Shown piece after piece: positions 26,505 through 34,432 of a stretch of 64,000 nt of DNA. The position numbers and the translations under genes are program-made. The stretch is taken from NCBI RefSeq assembly GCF_001426485.1, contig NZ_LMET01000001.1:626993-690992 (forward strand). The letters run 5' to 3'. The notes under the pieces were generated by a model. The model saw only the letters and a program-made list of their open reading frames with translations, did no database searches and was not told where the DNA came from. Position 1 is the first letter of the stretch, and every line of letters begins with the position of its first letter. Origin of the DNA: Aeromicrobium sp. Root472D3. Lineage in GTDB: Bacteria > Actinomycetota > Actinomycetes > Propionibacteriales > Nocardioidaceae.

Positions 26505-26699
26505 CTAAGCGAGTGCGCGATCGCCATGGGCGGGCACCTTCGAACGGGCTGCAGCGGCGGCCGGGCGGATGGCGACGTCATGCAGCGGCTCGGCTGAGCC
26601 CCTGCGACGGTGCGAGCGCTCGTCGAGCACCACGATGACGGTGACGACCGCGCCACTGACCCCCCAGACAGCAGCGAGCACGACGAAGAGCTCACTCAT
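26505..26699 (-). CDS. Small single-span membrane protein (64 aa), paralogue of the one at 26963
   Basis: MSELFVVLAAVWGVSGAVVTVIVVLDERSHRRRG: the WGVS/xVV/DER core matches VAVIWGVSAVVVVAIFAVDERAFRR of the gene at 26963-27154. Both have one span, an Asp-Glu-Arg boundary and a basic or polar tail of about 35 residues. The conserved core between two tandem copies argues that both are real genes. The function is unknown. Confidence 0.55.
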   Translation of the reverse strand: MSELFVVLAAVWGVSGAVVTVIVVLDERSHRRRGSAEPLHDVAIRPAAAAARSKVPAHGDRALA

Positions 26700-26772
26700 G
26701 CGGCGAACCTACTGACCGCATGTGTCAGAGGAGTGAACGTGTCACATCGGTCGGGTCAACTGCGCAGGCCGA

Positions 26773-26931
26773 TCAGGCGGCGCGGTTCTCGTCATCGTCG
26801 TCGACGGGCTTCGAGCCCGTCGAGCCGGCGTGGAAGCCGGGGTCGGACGAGCCGGCGCGCAGTGCGGCCAGCAGGACGACGAACGCGACGAGGGCCACGA
26901 CCGCGAGGCTCACGACCAGGACTGTCACCAC
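26773..26931 (-). CDS. Small single-span membrane protein (52 aa)
   Basis: The frame starts at GTG 26931 or 26928 (VVTVLVVSLAVVALVAFVVLLAALRAGSSD) and ends in an acidic tail, KPVDDDDENRAA. It is in tandem with, and lies between, the two WGVS-type mini membrane genes on the same strand. It lacks their WGVS/DER core. The start is uncertain. Confidence 0.45.
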   Translation of the reverse strand: MVTVLVVSLAVVALVAFVVLLAALRAGSSDPGFHAGSTGSKPVDDDDENRAA

Positions 26932-26962
26932 CTGAGGCTACCGGGGTGCCGGGTCAGGACGG

Positions 26963-27154
26963 TCAGCCGGCGGTGCTGGCGGCGAGCTGTCGCGCGGGGG
27001 CGTGGGGGGCGTGTCGGACGTCCGCATCGGCCGACCGGTCGTGCGGCGCCTGCTCCGTCGCGAGCCGACGGAACGCTCGCTCGTCGACGGCGAAGATCGC
27101 GACGACCACGACGGCGCTGACTCCCCAGATGACGGCGACCGTCACCAACAGCAT
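26963..27154 (-). CDS. Small single-span membrane protein (63 aa), paralogue of the one at 26505
   Basis: MLLVTVAVIWGVSAVVVVAIFAVDERAFRRLATEQAPHD: one span with the WGVS...DER core shared with the gene at 26505-26699, then a His/Ala-rich polar tail. It diverges from the MBL-fold hydrolase with about 80 bp between. Longer upstream in-frame starts exist but would run into the promoter region. Confidence 0.55.
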   Translation of the reverse strand: MLLVTVAVIWGVSAVVVVAIFAVDERAFRRLATEQAPHDRSADADVRHAPHAPARQLAASTAG

Positions 27155-27236
27155 GTGAAACACACGAGACACGGTATCTCCTATCGTGCCCGCGCTGAAT
27201 GGCCCGAAAGGACCATGTTGCAGGGAGGATGAGGGG

Positions 27237-28028
27237 ATGCGAGTCCACCACCTCAGCTGCGGAACGTTCACCCCACCGCTCACCGGCACGATCGTCTGCC
27301 ACGTCCTGCTGTGCGAGACCGACGACGGTCTCGTGCTCGTCGACACGGGGCTCGGGCTCGGCGACTACGCCGATCCGCGGCGCATGGGCCCGGCACGGCA
27401 CCTGCTGAAGGTCGCGTCGACGCCGGCCGCCTCGGCCGTGCTGCAGCTGCAGGCGATGGGCTTCGACGCCACCGACGTCGTCCACGTCGTGGTGACGCAC
27501 CTCGACTTCGACCACATCGGCGGCCTGTCCGACTTCCCGGCCGCGACCGTCCACACGACCGCCGACGAGCACGCCGCCGCGGTCACCGCGCCCGATGCGC
27601 TCGACCGCCGTCGCTACCGTCCGGCGCAGTGGGCGCACGGGCCCGCCTGGCAACTGCACGGTGGCCGCGGCGACACCTGGATGGCGGGGCTGACCGGCCA
27701 CGAGGTGCTGCCCGGCATCACGCTCGTCCCCATGCCGGGGCACTCGCGCGGGCACGCGGCGGTCGCCGTCGACGCGGGGGAGCGGGGTCTGGTCGTCCAC
27801 GCCGGCGACGCGGTCTTCGACGCCGCCTCGTACGCGGACACGACGCCGTCGGGACAGCCCCTCCAGCCGATGCGGAAGCTGCGGGCGTTCGAGCAGGCGG
27901 TGGGCCGCGACCGGGCTGCGATCGCCCGCAACCACCACACGCTGCGTCAGCTGAACGCGACGGACGGGGTCACGGTCGTCCCGGCGCACGACCCGAGGAT
28001 CTTCGACGACGTCGCTGGGAGTGCCTAG
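27237..28028 (+). CDS. MBL-fold metallo-hydrolase
   Basis: A 263-residue protein. GLVLVDTGLGLGD precedes the metal motif VVVTHLDFDHIGG at about residues 80-92. This reads H-x-D-x-D-H instead of the standard H-x-H-x-D-H, so one of the two Zn-1 histidines is replaced by Asp. Later ligands are in PMPGHSRGHAAV and VHAGDAVF, and VVPAHDPRIF closes the site. The fold resembles lactonase-like members of the superfamily; the substrate is unknown. ATG 27237 follows GGGAGG; an upstream frame to 27186 exists but lacks a ribosome site. Confidence 0.85.
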   Translation: MRVHHLSCGTFTPPLTGTIVCHVLLCETDDGLVLVDTGLGLGDYADPRRMGPARHLLKVASTPAASAVLQLQAMGFDATDVVHVVVTHLDFDHIGGLSDFPAATVHTTADEHAAAVTAPDALDRRRYRPAQWAHGPAWQLHGGRGDTWMAGLTGHEVLPGITLVPMPGHSRGHAAVAVDAGERGLVVHAGDAVFDAASYADTTPSGQPLQPMRKLRAFEQAVGRDRAAIARNHHTLRQLNATDGVTVVPAHDPRIFDDVAGSA

Positions 28029-28041
28029 CGACGTCGGAACG

Positions 28042-28197
28042 TCAGTGGCGGCCGGCGGCGCGGGGCGTCGTCGAGGACGAGGAGGGCTTCGCGTCGAGCG
28101 TCTGCTTCTTGTCCTTCAGGCCCCAGTCCTGACGAATGGTGCCCACGACGGTCTCGAACTCCTCGATGAGGCGCTTCTTCTCAGCTTCGTACGACAT
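28042..28197 (-). CDS. Conserved-looking small soluble protein (51 aa)
   Basis: The reverse strand encodes MSYEAEKKRLIEEFETVVGT, then IRQDWGLKDKKQTLDAKPSS and a Ser/Thr/Arg tail. The first 35 residues are a charged amphipathic helix. GGAGGG lies 7 nt before the ATG, a near-ideal ribosome site, which makes this short gene credible. It is convergent with the MBL-fold gene, 13 bp apart. No family name can be given. Confidence 0.7.
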   Translation of the reverse strand: MSYEAEKKRLIEEFETVVGTIRQDWGLKDKKQTLDAKPSSSSTTPRAAGRH

Positions 28198-28290
28198 GGG
28201 ATTCCCTCCGGTGACTACTGCTTACGGTAGGCCATCGACGGGGCGGCGGCGCCACAGGACGAGGTTATGAGCCACTCGAGGTGCCGCGAC

Positions 28291-28716
28291 TCAGCGAGTG
28301 ACGTCGACGGTCGCGAGTCCGAGATCGTGCCAGGCGTCGAGCAGTCGGCGATCGCCCGCGGCCGCGACCATGTCGACGTCGGACACCGCGACCGCGCTGG
28401 CGCAGTGGACGGCGTCGTAGCCGCGGAGGGCCTGGGTGTCGGACAGGCGAGCAGCGTGGGCGACCAACGTCTCGTCGACCGGCACGACGGAGATCTGCGA
28501 CCAGACGTCGTCGAGGCGGGCGACAGCGGCCCGGTGGTCGGAACGGGTGATGCGTCCGGCGTGTCGAGCCGCGGCCAAGGCGGCTGCGCCCTCGACGTAG
28601 GCCAGCTGGCTCGTCACCACGTCGTCGGCGGTGTCCCACAGCGCGGCGCACGCGGGGCTGGACGGCTCGGCGATCAGCAGCGGGACCAGGACCGACGTGT
28701 CGAGGTAGGCGATCAA
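28291..28716 (-). CDS. vapC: PIN-domain ribonuclease toxin VapC
   Basis: A 141-residue PIN protein beginning LIAYLDTSVLVPLLI with the first acidic residue at about 6. VEGAAALAAARHAGRI supplies the second, and RGYDAVHCASAVAV with VDMVAAAGDRRLLDAW supply the third and fourth acidic residues for Mg2+. VapC toxins cleave tRNA or rRNA when freed from antitoxin. The start is a TTG at 28716 overlapping the antitoxin TGA, the standard coupling for such pairs. Upstream ATGs in this frame would run through vapB and are rejected. Confidence 0.9.
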   Translation of the reverse strand: MIAYLDTSVLVPLLIAEPSSPACAALWDTADDVVTSQLAYVEGAAALAAARHAGRITRSDHRAAVARLDDVWSQISVVPVDETLVAHAARLSDTQALRGYDAVHCASAVAVSDVDMVAAAGDRRLLDAWHDLGLATVDVTR

Positions 28717-28967
28717 CGACGCTGCTCGTCCAGCAGGTCGGACACCGTCCCGGCCGTCTGCAGGGGTGCCTGTGCGACCCGCTTGCTCCGGTGGGGCTCG
28801 CGGACGTGCCCCGCGGCCCGCAGCTGCTCGAGCTTCGTGGGTTGATCGACCGGGACGATGCGGGCCACCGGCTTGCCGTGGGACGTGATGGTGACGGTGT
28901 GGCCGTCCCTCACCAGGGCAAGCTGCTCGCTGAGAGAGTTGCGAAGCTCTCGGATGCCGACGTCCAT
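28713..28967 (-). CDS. vapB: VapB/PHD-family antitoxin
   Basis: An 84-residue protein. VGIRELRNSLSEQLALVRDGHTVTITSHGKPVARIVPVD is the PHD/YefM DNA-binding fold, and the C-terminal third (LLDEQRR at the end) would wrap the toxin. AAAGGAG lies 7 nt before ATG 28967. A perfect 12-bp palindrome just upstream is a likely autoregulatory operator. The stop overlaps the toxin start. Confidence 0.9.
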   Translation of the reverse strand: MDVGIRELRNSLSEQLALVRDGHTVTITSHGKPVARIVPVDQPTKLEQLRAAGHVREPHRSKRVAQAPLQTAGTVSDLLDEQRR

Positions 28968-28977
28968 GCCTGCTCCT

Positions 28978-28989
28978 TTGTGTACACAA
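28978..28989. promoter_or_regulatory. vapBC operator palindrome
   Basis: TTGTGTACACAA is a perfect 12-bp palindrome abutting the vapB ribosome site, with a related GTGTATCTACA about 14 bp further out. The position and symmetry fit autorepression by VapB/VapBC. Confidence 0.65.
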
Positions 28990-29125
28990 CTGACCAGTCG
29001 AGTGTATCTACATCGCCCAGGACGGGATTGACGATTTCCACACGGGACACCCGCCCTTCCGCCAAGATGTCGTGTCGGGGGTCGACAGGCTCAAGGGGCA
29101 TGCAGTGGGACAGACCGGACGACAG

Positions 29126-31060
29126 ATGCGTCAGCGCACCGTCAAGCGCATGAAGACGACGAACACCAAGCAGGGCAGAGCCCGTCCGGAACCGTCGCGC
29201 GGGGCGAAGCTGCGCTACTGGTTCGACGCCACGATGGCCCGCGGCACGTCCGCGCTGGTGGCATGGCTCGCCGTCGTGACGCTCGCGCTGATCATCGTGT
29301 TCACGGTCATCGTGCAGGTCACCGGTATGGAGCCCGGGTCGCCCAACGCCAAGGGCGGCTTCTTCGGGCAGATGCTCGCGACGCTGTTCCACGCGCTCGA
29401 CCCCGGCACCGTCGCCGGCGACTCCGGCTCGTGGCGGTTCATCGCGACGATGCTGGTGCTGACCGTGGCCGGCCTGTTCATCGTCAGCGCCCTGATCGGC
29501 GTCATCGCCACCGGCATCGACGACAAGCTCGCCGAGCTGCGCCGCGGACGGTCACTGGTCATCGAGCGCGACCACACCGTCATCCTCGGCTGGTCCGACT
29601 CCGTGTTCGCGATCGTCCGCGAGCTGTCGATCGCCAACGAGAGCCGCAAGCGTCCGGCGATCGTGATCCTCGCCGAGCAGGACAAGGTCGACATGGAGGA
29701 GCAGATCCGCGAGAAGCTCGACGACCTGCGCGGCACCCGCGTCGTCTGCCGCACCGGCTCGGCCCTCGACCTCGGCGACCTCGCCCTCAGCAACCACTCG
29801 CTGGCCCGCTCGATCATCGTCCTGTCGCCCGGCGGCGACGAGCCCGACAGCGAGGTCATCAAGACCCTGCTCGCCCTGACCCACGACGGCGACGGGCCGC
29901 ACATCGTCGCCGAGATCCAGGACCCGCAGAACCTCGAGGCCGCCCGCCTCGTCGGCGGCGACCGCACCGTCATCGTCGACAAGCGCGAGACCATCGCCCG
30001 CCTGATCGTCCAGACGTCCCGCCAGTCGGGCGCCGCCGCCGTCTACACCGAGCTGTTCGACTTCGACGGCGACGAGATCTACTTCCACTCCGACGCGTCG
30101 CTGTCGGGCAGCACCTTCGGCGAGGCGGTCGCCGCGTACGAGTCGGCGTCCGTCATCGGGCTCGTGTCGCCCGACGGCTACGTCGAGCTCAACCCCGCGA
30201 TGGACACCGTCGTCGGCGGCAGCGAGCTGGTCGTCGTCGCCGAGGACGACTCGGTGCTGGCGAGCGCCGCCCGCAGCACCGCGGCCGTCGACGAGTCGCG
30301 CATCAACACCGCCCCCGTCGAGCCCGAGGCGCCGTCGAAGGTGCTGATGCTCGGCTGGAACGAGCGCGCCGCCACGGTCGTCCGCGAGCTCGACGAGTAC
30401 GCGCAGGAGGGCTCGACGCTCGAGATCCTCACCGAGCTCGGCACCCCGGACGTCCCGACGCTGGCCAACCTGTCGGTCACCGTCACGCGCGGGCGGACGT
30501 CCGACCGGGCGACCCTCGACCGCTTCGACGTCCGCCAGTACGACCAGATCATCGTGCTCTGCTACTCCGACGAGCTGCCCGTGCAGCGCGCCGACGCCCG
30601 CACCCTCGTGACGCTGCTGCACCTGCGCGAGATGGTCGGCGACCGCGCCAAGGGCGAGCGGCCGTCCGTCGTCAGCGAGATGCTGGACGACCGCAACCGG
30701 GCCCTCGCCCAGGTCGCGCACGTCGACGACGTCATCGTCAGCGACGAGATCCTCAGCCTGATCCTGTCGCAGCTGTCGGAGAACGAGCGGCTCGAGGCGG
30801 TCTTCCAGGACCTGCTAGACGCCGACGGTGCCGAGATCTACCTGCGGCCCGCGCGCGACTACGTGCTCGAGGGCGAGCCGGTCACCTACGCGACGGTCGT
30901 CGCCTCGGCCGCGCGCCGCGGCGAGACCGCGCTCGGCTACCGCGTCTCGTCCGAGGCGGACGACGCCGACGCGAGCTTCGGCGTGTACGTCAACCCGGCC
31001 AAGTCGGCGCGGTTCGGCGTCCTGCCGGCCGACCGGGTCGTGGTGCTCGCGGAGGACTGA
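29126..31060 (+). CDS. CASTOR/POLLUX-type ion channel with two RCK-like NAD-binding domains
   Basis: A protein of about 644 residues (ATG 29126; ATG 29150 is an alternative). TM1 lies near 43-66, followed by a pore-like loop (GGFFGQMLATLFHALDPGT) and TM2 near 104-128. Two Rossmann-like gating domains follow: HTVILGWSDSVFAIVREL at about 148 and KVLMLGWNERAATVVREL at about 405. This is the architecture of the CASTOR/POLLUX/DMI1 family, whose plant members are nuclear-envelope cation channels. Bacterial members are largely uncharacterised. The pore lacks a TVGYG potassium filter. It stands alone and ends before a strong bidirectional terminator. Confidence 0.82.
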   Translation: MRQRTVKRMKTTNTKQGRARPEPSRGAKLRYWFDATMARGTSALVAWLAVVTLALIIVFTVIVQVTGMEPGSPNAKGGFFGQMLATLFHALDPGTVAGDSGSWRFIATMLVLTVAGLFIVSALIGVIATGIDDKLAELRRGRSLVIERDHTVILGWSDSVFAIVRELSIANESRKRPAIVILAEQDKVDMEEQIREKLDDLRGTRVVCRTGSALDLGDLALSNHSLARSIIVLSPGGDEPDSEVIKTLLALTHDGDGPHIVAEIQDPQNLEAARLVGGDRTVIVDKRETIARLIVQTSRQSGAAAVYTELFDFDGDEIYFHSDASLSGSTFGEAVAAYESASVIGLVSPDGYVELNPAMDTVVGGSELVVVAEDDSVLASAARSTAAVDESRINTAPVEPEAPSKVLMLGWNERAATVVRELDEYAQEGSTLEILTELGTPDVPTLANLSVTVTRGRTSDRATLDRFDVRQYDQIIVLCYSDELPVQRADARTLVTLLHLREMVGDRAKGERPSVVSEMLDDRNRALAQVAHVDDVIVSDEILSLILSQLSENERLEAVFQDLLDADGAEIYLRPARDYVLEGEPVTYATVVASAARRGETALGYRVSSEADDADASFGVYVNPAKSARFGVLPADRVVVLAED

Positions 31061-31227
31061 GGCGACGTCGCGCTTCCCCGACCGGGCGTGAGGTGTGCGC
31101 GGTAGGTTAGGACGTGCGATGGGTGCCGGCCGCTGGGCCCCTCGGCGGCGCGTGACCTGGCCGTCTCCCCGGCCGCCACGACGGCACCGTCGCAGGCGTG
31201 TTTCAGGGAGGGAGTCCCAGATGCGCC

Positions 31228-31261
31228 GACGTCCCCGGAGTCGCGCGACTCCGGGGACGTC
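31228..31261. terminator. 34-bp perfect palindrome, probable bidirectional terminator
   Basis: GACGTCCCCGGAGTCGC at 31228-31244 is followed directly by its exact reverse complement at 31245-31261. It sits between two convergent genes, 168 bp after the channel gene and 16 bp after the SDR gene stop. The 216-bp intergenic region contains nothing else recognisable. Confidence 0.65.
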
Positions 31262-31276
31262 CTGCATCGGGGCGGC

Positions 31277-32176
31277 TCAGCCGTAGTGGCCCGCCTCGAC
31301 GTCGTCGAGCAGCGTCGGGCCGGTGGGCGTCCAGCCGAGCGTCTCGCGGGTGACGGCGCTCGACGCGGGGATGTCCATGCCGACGAGGCGACCCAGCCAG
31401 CCGAAGTGCGCGGCGGCGTCGTCCGGCGAGACCGACCGTGCGGGCAGGCCGAGACGGCGGCCCAAGGCCTCGGCGAGGTCGCGGATGGCCACGCCCTCCT
31501 CGGCGCTGCCGTGCAGCACCGACCCGGGGGCGGCCTTCTCGACCGCGAGCCGGAACAGGGTCGCGGCGTCGGAGCGGTGCACGGCCGGCCACCGGTTGCC
31601 GCCGTCGCCCACGTAGCCGGCGAAGCCCCGGTCGCGGGCGACCTGGGCCAGCGTCGCGACGAAGGCCCCGTCACCCTCGCCGTGGACGCTGGGCGAGAGT
31701 CGCACGATGGACGCCCGCACGCCGCGATCGGCGAACGCCAGGGCGGCGGCGGTGTTGGCGACGCGAGGTGCGGTGTGACCCTCGGGCAGGGCGACGTCCG
31801 CCTCGGTCGCCACGCGGCCGGGTGACAGGCCGGCGAGACCGGCCGCGACGACGAGCGTCGGGTCGTCGCCGCCCACGGAGGTGCCGAGGGCCTCGATCGC
31901 GACGCGGTCGGCCTCGGCCGCCTCGGCGAACCCGCCCGAGAAGGCCAGGTCGTGCTTGAACGCGAGGTGGACGACCGCGTCGGCGTCGGCAGCGGCCGAC
32001 CGCAGGACGTCGAGGTCGTCGAGCGAGCCGCGGACGACCTGCGCGCCGAGGGACGTGACGGTGGCGGCGGACGCGTCGCTGCGGGCCAGGCCGGTGACCT
32101 GGTGGCCGGCGGCGACGAGCTCGGGGAGGACGGCGGAGCCGATGAAGCCGGATGCTCCGGTGACGAAGATGCGCAT
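31277..32176 (-). CDS. NAD(P)-dependent epimerase/dehydratase-type SDR
   Basis: A 299-residue extended SDR: MRIFVTGASGFIGSAVLPEL is the G-x-x-G-x-x-G cofactor motif; DADAVVHLAFKHDLA follows. The Tyr-x-x-x-Lys active site is not evident (the region reads APRVANTAAALAFADRG), so this is an atypical, NmrA/epimerase-like member that may bind rather than turn over a substrate. It diverges from a TetR gene with two operator palindromes between, so it is probably TetR-controlled. Confidence 0.8.
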   Translation of the reverse strand: MRIFVTGASGFIGSAVLPELVAAGHQVTGLARSDASAATVTSLGAQVVRGSLDDLDVLRSAAADADAVVHLAFKHDLAFSGGFAEAAEADRVAIEALGTSVGGDDPTLVVAAGLAGLSPGRVATEADVALPEGHTAPRVANTAAALAFADRGVRASIVRLSPSVHGEGDGAFVATLAQVARDRGFAGYVGDGGNRWPAVHRSDAATLFRLAVEKAAPGSVLHGSAEEGVAIRDLAEALGRRLGLPARSVSPDDAAAHFGWLGRLVGMDIPASSAVTRETLGWTPTGPTLLDDVEAGHYG

Positions 32177-32200
32177 GGGATTCCTTGGGTGGACGAAGTG

Positions 32201-32249
32201 ATGTCAGTGACTGACATGAACGGTAGCAGGTGATGTCAGGAACTGTCAT
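32201..32249. promoter_or_regulatory. Two TetR operator palindromes
   Basis: ATGTCAGTGACTGACAT (32201-32217) is a perfect 7-bp inverted repeat with a 3-bp spacer. ATGTCAG-GAA-CTGTCAT (32233-32249) is the same with one mismatch. Both lie between the divergent SDR (start 32176) and tetR-type (start 32266) genes. Confidence 0.8.
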
Positions 32250-32265
32250 CGCCTAGGATCGACGC

Positions 32266-32829
32266 ATGAGCCGATGGGATCCGGATGCGAAGGGCCGCCT
32301 GGCCGAGGCCGCCCGCACCCTGTTCATCGAGCAGGGCTTCGACCGCACCACCGTCGCCGACATCGCGGCGCGCGCCGGTCTCACCGAGCGCACCTTCTTC
32401 CGCCACTTCACCGACAAGCGCGAGGTGCTGTTCGCCGGCGACATGCTGAGCGGGCGGATGTCCGACGTCGTCGCGTCCGCGCCGTCCGACCTCGCCCCCA
32501 TCGAGGTCGTCACCCTGGCCGTCGAGGACGCCTGCGACGCGATCACGTCCAGCCCCGACTGGTCGCGCGACCGCGCGCGCATCGTCGCCGAGCACGCCGA
32601 CCTGCGCGAGCGCGAGCTCGCCAAGATGGGAGTCCTGGCGGTGGCGCTCGCCGACGGGCTGCGCGCCAGGGACGTCCCGACGTCCACCGCGGTCGTCGCC
32701 GCCGAGCTCGGCGTGCTGGCCTTCCGGCTGGCGTACGAGCGCTGGGCCGTCGGGCCGAGGTCCGAGCGGCTGGCACCCATGGTGCGGGTCGTGCTGGCCG
32801 AGCTGGCGGACGTCGCCGGCCACCGCTGA
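32266..32829 (+). CDS. TetR family transcriptional regulator
   Basis: A 187-residue protein. LAEAARTLFIEQGFDRTTVADIAARAGLTERTFFRHFTDKREVLF is a complete TetR helix-turn-helix (about residues 10-55). The C-terminal ligand domain is unremarkable. It is divergent from the SDR gene with paired palindromes between them. It may also control the downstream MFS pair (154 bp away), but no matching operator was seen there. Confidence 0.92.
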   Translation: MSRWDPDAKGRLAEAARTLFIEQGFDRTTVADIAARAGLTERTFFRHFTDKREVLFAGDMLSGRMSDVVASAPSDLAPIEVVTLAVEDACDAITSSPDWSRDRARIVAEHADLRERELAKMGVLAVALADGLRARDVPTSTAVVAAELGVLAFRLAYERWAVGPRSERLAPMVRVVLAELADVAGHR

Positions 32830-32983
32830 GCGTCCGCGCCTGGAGCGCGGTCGAGCGTGAGGCCGCCCACGTTCGGTGGGATCGGGAACAGGACCGCCCG
32901 TAAGATGGTTGCAGCAAGCAATCGCCTTCCGCGTGCTTGCTCACGCGCTCTCTTGTCGCCCTCCTGATCGTGAAAGTTCTTCT

Positions 32984-34432
32984 GTGTCCTCCTCTGCCGT
33001 CCGCCGCACCCACTACTGGGTGACGTTCGCCGTCCTCGCCGTCTCCGTCGCGTCCTACACGCTGATGCAGTCGCTGACGATCCCCGTCCTCACCGAGCTC
33101 GAGACCGAGTTCAACACCGACCAGAACACCGTCACCTGGCTGCTCACCGGCTACCTGCTGTCGGCCTCGGTGTTCACCCCGATCATGGGTCGGCTCGGCG
33201 ACGCCTACGGCAAGCAGCGGCTGCTCGTCATCTCCCTCGCCGCCCTCGCGATCGGCTCGCTCGGCGCCGCGCTGGCCCCGTCGATCGGCCTGCTGATCGC
33301 CGCCCGCGTCGTCCAGGGCGTCGGCGGCGGCGTGCTGCCGCTGGCCTTCGGCATCATCCGCGACGAGTTCCCGAAGGAGAAGATCGGCGGCGCCGTCAGC
33401 GTCGTCTCGTCGCTGCTCGCGGTCGGCTTCGGGGCCGGCATCGTGCTGGCCGGTCCGATCGTCGACGCCCTCGGGTTCCGCTGGCTGTTCTGGCTGCCGT
33501 TCATCGTCACGGCCGTCGCCGCCGTCGTCGCCGCGGTCGTCGTGCCCGAGTCGCCCGTCCGCACCCCCGGACGCATCGCGATCCTGCCCGCCGTGCTGCT
33601 GTCGGCCTGGCTCGTCGCGCTGCTGCTGGCCCTCAGCCAAGCCCCCGAGTGGGGCTGGGGCGACGTCAAGACCGTCGTCCTGCTGGTCGCCGCCATCGTC
33701 CTGCTCGGCGCATGGATCCGCACCGAGCTCGTCGTCGACGTCCCCCTCATCGACATGAAGATGATGCGCCTGCCCGGCGTCTGGACGACCAACCTCGTCG
33801 CCCTGCTGCTCGGCGTCGGCATGTACGCGTCGTTCGGCTTCATCCCGCAGTTCAACCAGACGCCCAGCGCCAACGGCTACGGCTTCGGCTCGTCGATCAC
33901 CGAGTCGGGCCTGATCCTGCTGCCGTCCGCGATCATGACGTTCCTGACGGGCCTCGTCGCGGCGCCCATCGCCCGCCGCATCGGCCCCAAGACCGTCGTC
34001 GTCGTCGGCTCGGTGCTCGGCGCCGTCGGCATGTTCATGATGGCCGTCTGGCACGCCGAGCCGTGGCAGGTCGCGGCGTCCAACGCCGTCACCGGCACCG
34101 GCATCGGCCTGGCGTTCGCGTGCCTCGCCGGCCTCATCGTCGCCGCCGTCACCCCCGAGCAGACCGGTGTGGCCAGCGGCATGAACGCCAACATCCGCAC
34201 CATCGGCGGATCGATCGGCACGGCCGTCATGGCCAGCATCGTCACGGCGCACTTCCTGCCCAGCGGCTTCCCGAAGGAGATCGGCTACACCGCCGGCTTC
34301 GTCGTGCTGGGTGGCGCGCTGCTCGCCGCCGCGATCGCCGGGCTCATGATCCCGTCGATGTCGGAGCAGGCCATCGAGGACAAGCTCGAGCAGGAGCGCC
34401 TCGACCGCGAGCTCGCGGTCATGGGTGCCTGA
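32984..34432 (+). CDS. MFS drug exporter, DHA2-like (first of tandem pair)
   Basis: A 482-residue protein starting at GTG 32984 (GAAAG 8 nt upstream) with about 14 spans. Motif A is GRLGDAYGKQRLLV; VVQGVGGGVLPLAFGIIRDEF and GAGIVLAGPIVDALGFRWLFWLP are motifs B/C of the 14-span drug:H+ antiporters. It shares most of its sequence with the next gene, so the two arose by duplication. The start overlaps no neighbour; the 3' end overlaps the second MFS gene by 8 bp. Confidence 0.88.
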   Translation: MSSSAVRRTHYWVTFAVLAVSVASYTLMQSLTIPVLTELETEFNTDQNTVTWLLTGYLLSASVFTPIMGRLGDAYGKQRLLVISLAALAIGSLGAALAPSIGLLIAARVVQGVGGGVLPLAFGIIRDEFPKEKIGGAVSVVSSLLAVGFGAGIVLAGPIVDALGFRWLFWLPFIVTAVAAVVAAVVVPESPVRTPGRIAILPAVLLSAWLVALLLALSQAPEWGWGDVKTVVLLVAAIVLLGAWIRTELVVDVPLIDMKMMRLPGVWTTNLVALLLGVGMYASFGFIPQFNQTPSANGYGFGSSITESGLILLPSAIMTFLTGLVAAPIARRIGPKTVVVVGSVLGAVGMFMMAVWHAEPWQVAASNAVTGTGIGLAFACLAGLIVAAVTPEQTGVASGMNANIRTIGGSIGTAVMASIVTAHFLPSGFPKEIGYTAGFVVLGGALLAAAIAGLMIPSMSEQAIEDKLEQERLDRELAVMGA

